Assembly: GCA_002256435.1 (NCBI GenBank)
Contig: NKJC01000002.1
Coordinates: 163,996 to 227,995, forward strand
Length of the DNA stretch: 64,000 nucleotides
Source of the DNA: Chitinophagaceae bacterium BSSC1
GTDB taxonomy: Bacteria; Bacteroidota; Bacteroidia; Chitinophagales; Chitinophagaceae
Direction of reading: 5' to 3'
Shown: positions 61,693 through 64,000 of the stretch, piece by piece
How the letters are laid out: every line of letters begins with the position of its first letter
Position numbering within the stretch: position 1 is the stretch's first letter
The notes under the pieces: model-generated
Told to the model about the DNA's origin: nothing
Seen by the model: the letters and a program-made list of their open reading frames with translations, nothing else
The model's database searches: none
Program-made: the position numbers and the translations under genes

Positions 61693-63282
61693 TTATTTGA
61701 ACAAGCTAATTGCTTTTTGAACAGCTGGATCAAATTGATTGGATACTTCATAATACCCTTCTGTGCGCCAAATTTGCCTTGCCATCAAGATTTGCATTCT
61801 TTCTGACAACTGCTGTGATTCCATTTGATTAAAATTATTCAATGAAATACTATCAGCTACAAGAGCAAAATTCCTCAAAGCATCCAATTCCGGTTTTCCT
61901 GGTTGGAATCCCTTTATCAAGTCCTTGGGTTGCTGAAATCCGCTAAACCTTGCCCTATTTTGAACATAATATCTATAGACAAAATTATTCAAGCTATTTC
62001 TATAATATAACTTTAGCAGAACAGGACTAACCCTGCTGGTGTCCAAAGGCACAAATACGTCTGGTGTAATGCCACCACCTCCATAGACTAACCTTCCTCC
62101 AGGAGTTTTAAATGCTTTTCCTTTAGGCTTACTGGTATCTGCTTTTAAAAGAGATCCATTGTGGAACCTATCTAATAATTCTTCATTATAAGCGTCTTTA
62201 TCTTTTCCATATGGCTTTTGAATATTCCTTCCCAAAGGACTAAAATACCTTGCTACCGTTAGTCTTACAGCACTTCCGTCAGATAATTGAAACTGCGTTT
62301 GAACTAACCCCTTTCCAAAACTTCTTCTTCCAACAATAGTGGCCCTATCCCAGTCCTGTAGCGCACCACATAGTACTTCGCTGGCCGATGCGGATGTTTC
62401 ATCTATCAATACCACCAACTTCCCTTTTTCAAAAATCCCATCCCTTTGTGCTCTAAAATCGGTTCTACTAACCTTATCTCCTTCTGTATAAACAATCAAT
62501 TTATCCTCGCTCAAAAATTCATCCGCTATGGCAGTAGCTTCTTTCATTAACCCACCGCCATTGCCCCTTAGATCCAAAATCAATTGCTTCATACCTTGCT
62601 TTTGCAACCGGCCCATATTTTCCATGAACTCTTCATAGGTTCTGTCTGCAAAACGATTGATCTTTAAAAAGCCAGTTTGAGCATCTAGCATATAGGCTAC
62701 GTCTACAGAAGGAACGGGAATAACACCGCGTTCAACGGTGATTTTCAATATTTTACCATCCCTAACCAGGTTGATTTTAACGGAACTACCCTTCTCTCCT
62801 TTTAATAGTTTTCTGATCCTTTCTGCCCCGGCATTTTTACCAGTAATGGACAAACTATCATTCACAGTAACCAATTTGTCACCAACCTGTATGCCTGCTT
62901 TTTCAGATGGGCCACCTTTGATCACATTCATTACATTAACAGTATCATTAAATAATTGAAATTCAACACCTATTCCTTGAAAATTGCCCATTAATTGTTC
63001 ATTATTCTCACTCAAATCCTCTTTGGGAATTAGAGAGGAATGGGGATCTAAATGGGATAACAATTGACTTACAGCTAATTGATTCACACTATCCGCCGCA
63101 ATTTTGTCTACATATTTGCCCTTAATCAAGTCTACCACTTCTTGCAATGATGTCTTACCTGAAAGGCTAAAGAACCTATTACCACCCGTTCTTTCCTTTA
63201 ACTGGTATCCAATGAGCATACCCAATACCATAGTGATTGAAAACAAAATTGGCAACCAAACCTGTAATTTTTTACTTCCCAT
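61693..63282 (-). CDS. S41 family C-terminal processing peptidase
   Basis: 529 residues. N-terminal membrane anchor (LPILFSITMVLGMLIGY), PDZ domain with GIGVEFQLFNDTVNVMNVIKGGPSEKAGIQVGDKLVTVND, and the catalytic region with Ser in ETSASASEVLCGALQD and Lys in RRSFGKGLVQTQFQL (Ser-Lys dyad). Periplasm-facing protease related to CtpA/Prc and tail-specific proteases; typical length for Bacteroidota members with an extra C-terminal part after about residue 400 (GGGGITPDVFVPLDTS). Upstream of the small membrane protein and transcribed away from the kinase at 63439. Confidence 0.93.
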   Translation of the reverse strand: MGSKKLQVWLPILFSITMVLGMLIGYQLKERTGGNRFFSLSGKTSLQEVVDLIKGKYVDKIAADSVNQLAVSQLLSHLDPHSSLIPKEDLSENNEQLMGNFQGIGVEFQLFNDTVNVMNVIKGGPSEKAGIQVGDKLVTVNDSLSITGKNAGAERIRKLLKGEKGSSVKINLVRDGKILKITVERGVIPVPSVDVAYMLDAQTGFLKINRFADRTYEEFMENMGRLQKQGMKQLILDLRGNGGGLMKEATAIADEFLSEDKLIVYTEGDKVSRTDFRAQRDGIFEKGKLVVLIDETSASASEVLCGALQDWDRATIVGRRSFGKGLVQTQFQLSDGSAVRLTVARYFSPLGRNIQKPYGKDKDAYNEELLDRFHNGSLLKADTSKPKGKAFKTPGGRLVYGGGGITPDVFVPLDTSRVSPVLLKLYYRNSLNNFVYRYYVQNRARFSGFQQPKDLIKGFQPGKPELDALRNFALVADSISLNNFNQMESQQLSERMQILMARQIWRTEGYYEVSNQFDPAVQKAISLFK

Positions 63283-63438
63283 AATGGAGCTTCTTTGTAA
63301 CTTGAATAAGCATCAAATATCCGAATTAATGTGCTAATCAATAGATAAAGGTTTGTTCTTTCGGATGAATGGTATAAGTTGCGCTAAAGTTTTCATAACC
63401 TGTTGGTATTATACCAGCCCCAGGTAAAAAACAGAGCT

Positions 63439-64000
63439 ATGTCCGTAAAATTGATTGCAGACAGCGGTGCCACCAAATGTGAGTGGTGTTTGCTAGAAGA
63501 TGGCAAGAAAAGAACCATCCATACCCAAGGTATCAGTCCTTATTTTCTAAATGAGGAGCAAATATTGGCCTTATTAGAGAAGGCATTGCTACCCAAACTA
63601 AAAGGGGCCATTGTAACAGAAGTACATTTTTATGGTACTGGTTTGAGTAATCCACTCAATGTCATTATTTTAAAAAATGTTTTAAAAACTTGCTTTAAAA
63701 AAGCCAAAATCAAGGTTGAAACAGACCTAACTGCAGCGGCTAGGGCCCTATGTGGAAAGAATAAAGGAATTGCCTGTATACTTGGAACTGGGTCAAACTC
63801 ATGTTATTTTGATGGAAAAAAGATGAGCAAAAACAGTCCCGGTATTGGCTATATTTTAGGAGACGAGGGCAGTGGTGCTTATTTGGGTAAGAAAGTTATA
63901 CAACATTTTTTATACGGCACTTTTGACGAGGAATTACAAGCGCGTTTTGAAAAAAGATTCCTTACCAATGCAATTGAGATTCTAGAAAACGTCTATAAGA
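63439..64000 (+). CDS. BadF/BadG/BcrA/BcrD-type N-acetylglucosamine kinase-like protein (partial)
   Basis: The first 187 residues of an ASKHA kinase, cut by the window end. Start MSVKLIADSGATKCEWCLLEDG carries the phosphate-1 motif DSGATK; then LGTGSNSCYF (phosphate-2) and YILGDEGSGAYLGKKVI. This layout matches N-acetylglucosamine kinases of Bacteroidota. It would phosphorylate free GlcNAc, complementing the amino-sugar genes at 53-61 kb, though as a divergent neighbour of the S41 gene it may be unrelated. No terminator or end can be judged. Confidence 0.83.
   Translation, partial: MSVKLIADSGATKCEWCLLEDGKKRTIHTQGISPYFLNEEQILALLEKALLPKLKGAIVTEVHFYGTGLSNPLNVIILKNVLKTCFKKAKIKVETDLTAAARALCGKNKGIACILGTGSNSCYFDGKKMSKNSPGIGYILGDEGSGAYLGKKVIQHFLYGTFDEELQARFEKRFLTNAIEILENVYK

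Overview
The window looks like chromosomal backbone of a Bacteroidota bacterium, most likely Chitinophagaceae (Sediminibacterium-like). This rests on AT-rich coding sequence, promoters of the Bacteroidota type (TTG about 20 bases before TAnnTTTG), TonB-dependent receptors, agmatine and bacillithiol genes, and the thrS-infC-rpmI-rplT order. I see no phage, insertion sequence, CRISPR array or rRNA. There is one tRNA, tRNA-Lys(UUU). The genus is inference, not a database result.

Layout. 0.1-10.4 kb: putrescine synthesis from arginine (aguA, aguB and an arginine decarboxylase), bshB1, L31, YajQ, Lgt, a bacilliredoxin, Hsp20, and a three-gene unit of TraB/GumN protein, ECF sigma factor and 4-TM protein. 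10.5-14 kb: thrS-infC-rpmI-rplT with its own promoter and a structured leader before rpmI. 14-26 kb: an unknown secreted protein, a TonB receptor, a DUF3347 lipoprotein, an ABC-F protein, an MscS channel, a SulP transporter, purE and bshC. 26-33.4 kb: a 4-hydroxyproline catabolic cluster (epimerase, D-amino-acid dehydrogenase, DapA-type deaminase, semialdehyde dehydrogenase, AraC regulator) with a fatty acid hydroxylase gene wedged in on the other strand. 33.3-44.4 kb: rimO, an acetyltransferase, a YpdA-type reductase, prfC, a histidine phosphatase, a DUF4197 protein, a PAS sensor ending in an H-box without an ATPase, lpdA, a SAM hydrolase and an SDR.

44.5-45.3 kb holds tRNA-Lys followed by about 590 bases without a gene, full of palindromic repeats. 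45.3-50.5 kb: a GltD-like flavoprotein plus pyruvate:ferredoxin oxidoreductase. 50.5-53 kb: a DsrE-like protein plus a TsdA-like dihaem cytochrome (probable thiosulfate oxidation), then an aldo/keto reductase. 53-61.3 kb: two sulfatases, a GH109-type oxidoreductase-fold glycosidase, an aminohexose-kinase-like phosphotransferase and a TonB receptor, suggesting use of sulfated amino-sugar glycans. The end has an S41 protease and a truncated GlcNAc-kinase-like gene.

Genes of one pathway are often scattered over tens of kilobases. bshB1, the bacilliredoxin, bshC and ypdA (2, 5, 25 and 36 kb) form most of a bacillithiol system, and the agmatine pathway is split between 0.1-2 kb and 9-10 kb. The most unusual signals are non-coding: the hairpin family after the tRNA, the rpmI and rpmE2 leaders, and the duplicated block before hsp20.
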